47,500 nt of DNA from Candidatus Acidianus copahuensis (GTDB taxonomy: Archaea > Thermoproteota > Thermoprotei_A > Sulfolobales > Sulfolobaceae): positions 1-47,500 of the forward strand of contig NZ_JFZT01000039.1 in NCBI RefSeq assembly GCF_000632495.1. The letters run 5' to 3'. Shown piece by piece: positions 44,685 to 47,500 of this stretch; the stretch's first letter is position 1; each line of letters opens with the position of its first letter. Under the pieces are notes generated by a model. The model worked only from the letters and a program-made list of their open reading frames with translations, had not been told where the DNA came from and did not search any database. Made by a program: the position numbers and the translations under genes.

Positions 44685-45245
44685 TTAATCTACTATTTTC
44701 TGTTCGTTTATTCCTCTTATTAAGTTATTAACATACTCTTCCTCACTCAATTCTAATGGATTTATCACATAACACATTAATCCTCCCATAAATGCCCTTA
44801 CCTTTATCACGTTCTCTATTGTAGAATTGCCAAAAACTCTTTCAGCTACTTGCTCTACTAAGGAAGAGCATACTTTGAATACTGTAGACGCTATTTCAGG
44901 GTATTGTCCGCGGAGCGATAGGACGTTTAAGAATAGACTTCTTTCAGCGTCATTAGAATATTTCTCCAAGAACTTCATCCCTATATTCCTTAGTAGTTCT
45001 ATTCCTTCTGTCTTTTGATCAAGACATGACCTTATTAGTTTATCAGGTAGAGAAGACCTAGCAACCTCTAGGATTAGTTCGTCTTTGTTATGAAAGTACC
45101 AAAATAGTAGTCCCTTAGAAACTCCTGCCGCGCTAGCTATTTCTTGCATTGAAGTTTCATTGAATCCTCTTTTAGAGAATATTTCCTTTGCAGCGTTAAC
45201 TATTTTTTGATGTACTTGCTTTTTCTTTTCAATTCTTTTCTCCAT
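44685..45245 (-). CDS. TetR-family transcriptional regulator
   Basis: 186 residues. Residues 10-57 form the TetR DNA-binding domain (IVNAAKEIFSKRGFNETSMQ, EIASAAGVSKGLLFWYFHNK). The C-terminal helical domain (LLRNIGMKFLEKYSNDAERS, VRAFMGGLMCYVINPLE) would bind a ligand. It is divergent from a TDT-type transporter gene, a usual TetR arrangement for an efflux or uptake gene. A/T-rich sequence near 45270-45279 is the likely TATA box. Confidence 0.88.
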   Translation of the reverse strand: MEKRIEKKKQVHQKIVNAAKEIFSKRGFNETSMQEIASAAGVSKGLLFWYFHNKDELILEVARSSLPDKLIRSCLDQKTEGIELLRNIGMKFLEKYSNDAERSLFLNVLSLRGQYPEIASTVFKVCSSLVEQVAERVFGNSTIENVIKVRAFMGGLMCYVINPLELSEEEYVNNLIRGINEQKIVD

Positions 45246-45292
45246 AGGTTAAGATCGCATTGAGGCGTAATTAATTTTACTGACTATCCGAT

Positions 45293-45334
45293 TTGACCAT
45301 ATTGCTTGACCAGTTGGTAAATTTTTTAAATATA
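45293..45334 (+). promoter_or_regulatory. Divergent TetR/transporter promoter with operator-like repeats
   Basis: TTGACCA occurs at 45293-45299 and 45306-45312, 13 bases apart, and the second copy forms an imperfect inverted repeat with TTGGTAA at 45314-45320. Directly after lies TTTTTAAATATA at 45323-45334, a TATA box about 24 bases before ATG 45352. A TetR dimer bound here could block the transporter promoter. Confidence 0.45.
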
Positions 45335-45351
45335 TAGACAAACAAGCCAGT

Positions 45352-45805
45352 ATGACATTAGAAAAATTCTCAATAATGAGTTTTGGGATAACCCTTGGGT
45401 TAGGAGGTTATGCCTTAGTTCTAGGTAATTTTTTCCCTCAAATTACACAGCTAGTAGTTTGGATAGAAATCCTATTGTTTTTTATTTTTTCACTAATTTA
45501 TTGTAGGAAAGATCATAGTTCATCCTGGAATTGTCAAGAAAGAAGTTACAGATCCAATTGTTGGTAACTTTTACGCTTTACAACCAATCTCTGCTGTTAT
45601 AGTTGCTATACTCGCTTGGAATTCACCTCAATTTTCAATTGGAGAGTTTCAATTATACTTTCCTTTTTGGCTATCCCAAGGTCTTCTTTTATATGGCGCA
45701 GTTCTCATTTTTTCCTTAACAGTATTTCTAGAGTATCATTTCATTGCAAACATCACACATCACGACCCAAGGGAACTCCTTATTAAGCATGTATTAAAGA
45801 GTTAA
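45352..45805 (+). pseudogene. Truncated, frameshifted TDT/TehA-type transporter
   Basis: The first frame (MTLEKFSIMSFGITLGLGGY, helices) loses frame near 45500. The second frame goes on with IVGKIIVHPGIVKKEVTDPI, then VGNFYALQPISAVIVAILAW. The D-P-x-x-G-x-F-x-A-x-x-P motif is typical of tellurite-resistance/dicarboxylate transporter (TDT) proteins. It ends after about 150 residues in all, less than half of the normal 320. The shift needed is +1, near T runs of six at 45478-45483 and 45485-45490. Both a frame break and a missing C-terminal half point to a dead gene rather than a single sequence error. Confidence 0.6.
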
Positions 45806-46118
45806 GAGGAATTCCTCTGCCCTTTTTATGAAGTCTTCCAGGAGGAAAGTGGTTAAGGATCACTTGGAAGATCTTGAGGATCGAAAGGGAAAAGTGAACT
45901 GTTGACTTTCTTCTCTTCGTTTAATAGCTTGATGCAAATATTTCCTAGAGGAAGTTTAAGAACGTTTGGGGAAATTACTAAAATTCTCTTAACATACATA
46001 TTTGCCAATTACGAAAGACGATGCATTAGAGGTTGCAAGAGAGAAAAGGAAAAACAATGAATGTAATTTGTTAAATAAAGCAGTTAAGGTAAAAGGTTAA
46101 AAGGATACTCTATTTATA
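45806..46118. other. Intergenic stretch
   Basis: No gene. 45830-45900 has a coding-like stretch (KVVKDHLEDLEDRKGKVNC) that soon meets a stop and may be a transposase relic. The end carries A/T-rich boxes for the aldo/keto reductase. Confidence 0.35.
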
Positions 46119-46907
46119 ATGTTAAACATGGAAACGCTTTGTGGAAAGAAAATATTTCCTATTGGTCTCGGAACTTGGGGCATTGGTGGAGGCTATTGGG
46201 AAAGAAATGATACAAATGATTTGAATGACCTTTCTTCACTTACTTACGCAATTACTAAAGGGATTAACGTTATAGATACTGCAGAGATGTATGGTGCAGG
46301 CCATGCAGAGGAACTTGTTGGAAAGGTAATTAAGGATAGAGAGAAGATCGTAATTATCACTAAGGTATGGCCAAATCACCTAAAATATGAACAGGTAATC
46401 GAGGCTGCCAAGAACAGCTATGCTAGGTTAGGAACGTATATTGATCTTTACCTTATTCATTGGCCAAATAACGTAGTACCTCTTAAGGAGACTATAGAGG
46501 CAATGGATTACCTAGTAGATCAGGGAATTGTTAAGTGTATTGGAGTAAGCAACTTTTCAAGGAAGTTAACGGAGGAGGCAATTTCCTATTCTAGACATAG
46601 AATCATAGCTAATGAGATCGAATATAACGTCATGAATAAGAATGTAGAGAAGGATATAGACTTTTATAGAGATAACGATATAGCGATAATTGCCTATAAG
46701 CCTCTTTCAGGGTCAATTCAAAATAAGGTTTTAGCCGAGATAGGTAGAAAGTACGGGAAGACATCTGTTCAAGTAGCTTTAAATTATTTGATGAGAAACT
46801 CTATTCCTATACCTAAAGCGACAAAAAGAGAACATATAGACGAGATAGTTGGCGCATATGGATGGAGTTTAGATATTGAAGATATAAGTACTATAAAGGA
46901 ACTCTGA
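46119..46907 (+). CDS. Aldo/keto reductase
   Basis: 262 residues. The catalytic tetrad is complete: D near 53 and Y near 58 in DTAEMYGAGHAEEL, K near 83 (IITKVWP), H near 114 in LIHWPNN. The C-terminal IPIPKATKREHIDE contains the NADP-binding Lys/Arg motif of the family. The substrate cannot be told. An ATG at 46128 is an alternative start; a TTAAAAGGA box near 46097-46105 fits either. The gene converges on the 23S rRNA gene. Confidence 0.88.
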   Translation: MLNMETLCGKKIFPIGLGTWGIGGGYWERNDTNDLNDLSSLTYAITKGINVIDTAEMYGAGHAEELVGKVIKDREKIVIITKVWPNHLKYEQVIEAAKNSYARLGTYIDLYLIHWPNNVVPLKETIEAMDYLVDQGIVKCIGVSNFSRKLTEEAISYSRHRIIANEIEYNVMNKNVEKDIDFYRDNDIAIIAYKPLSGSIQNKVLAEIGRKYGKTSVQVALNYLMRNSIPIPKATKREHIDEIVGAYGWSLDIEDISTIKEL

Positions 46908-47092
46908 ACTTGTTCCGTTAAATGGAGATTTTGTAAAGTTCTCAATAAAAATGCCAAAAGAAAATATCAGATATACGTAACCAATTAAGAATAAAGGCAA
47001 TAACCAATACTATTAACTTCTTCCCTTATGTGACTCATCTCATAATTAGACCATAAAGTAAATTGCAACACAGGACACATAACCCTCACTTC

Positions 47093-47135
47093 AAAAGAAT
47101 GAAAAATACAAAATGAAAAAGAACAAAAGTGAAGA
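47093..47135 (-). terminator. U-rich termination region behind 23S rRNA
   Basis: Read on the minus strand this stretch is TTTTGTTC, then CTTTTTCATTTTG, TATTTTTCATTC and TTTT: several U runs in a row, the archaeal type of intrinsic terminator, just after the 3' end of the 23S rRNA. Confidence 0.5.
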
Positions 47136-47149
47136 GAAATGAGGCTAAT

Positions 47150-47500
<351 letters not shown>

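Overview
The window is chromosomal DNA of a thermoacidophilic crenarchaeon of the order Sulfolobales. It is AT-rich, with TATA-like boxes about 25 bases before many start codons and often no leader. It carries crenarchaeal or archaeal markers (ribosomal protein L13e, archaeal NAC, a beta-CASP RNase of the RNase J/aCPSF2 type, and a threonyl-tRNA synthetase split into catalytic and editing genes). It also holds decayed IS200/IS605 elements and the 3' end of a 23S rRNA gene on the minus strand at the right edge. The genus cannot be fixed by eye.

Layout. 1-7.3 kb is sparse: a lipoamide-dehydrogenase-like flavoprotein, an orphan ParA ATPase with a 13-base homopolymer in its tail, L13e, a DUF309 protein, insertion-sequence debris and two copies of a dispersed repeat. 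7.3-13.8 kb is a redox region: a ferredoxin-reductase-like flavoprotein, two related polytopic iron-sulfur membrane proteins (one broken by a frameshift) and between them a ferredoxin fused to CBS domains. 13.85-20.6 kb holds a tRNA-Ala with a C/D box sRNA directly behind it, a PsiE-like membrane protein, an arginine-deiminase-like enzyme, a sugar nucleotidyltransferase, a tnpB relic, a stress protein and a GT4 glycosyltransferase. 20.7-23.6 kb has an internally deleted IS605 element, a second orphan ParA and an alkyltransferase.

23.6-35.8 kb is the housekeeping core: catalytic ThrRS, threonine synthase, tRNA-Ala and tRNA-Pro, an XRE-type regulator, NAC, and a tight plus-strand operon of RNase, ThrRS editing subunit, mevalonate kinase, GlmS and a GlmU-like protein, followed by a GT2 glycosyltransferase. 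The two ThrRS halves lie about 5 kb apart on opposite strands. 35.9-40.5 kb holds two transporters, a small winged-helix regulator, a tRNA-Thr with odd bases and an AbrB-type regulator.

The most novel segment is 41.0-44.2 kb: a 63-residue cysteine-free candidate precursor peptide, a radical SAM/SPASM enzyme with a long unassigned N-terminal region, and an ABC exporter. It has the layout of a ribosomally made, post-translationally modified peptide (RiPP) locus. Its permease is split at a T TTT TTA heptamer by exactly the -1 shift such a site can give. The right end has a TetR regulator beside a broken TDT-type transporter, an aldo/keto reductase and the 23S rRNA gene. Three membrane-protein genes are broken at or near homopolymer runs, so sequence error, true decay and recoding must be kept apart.
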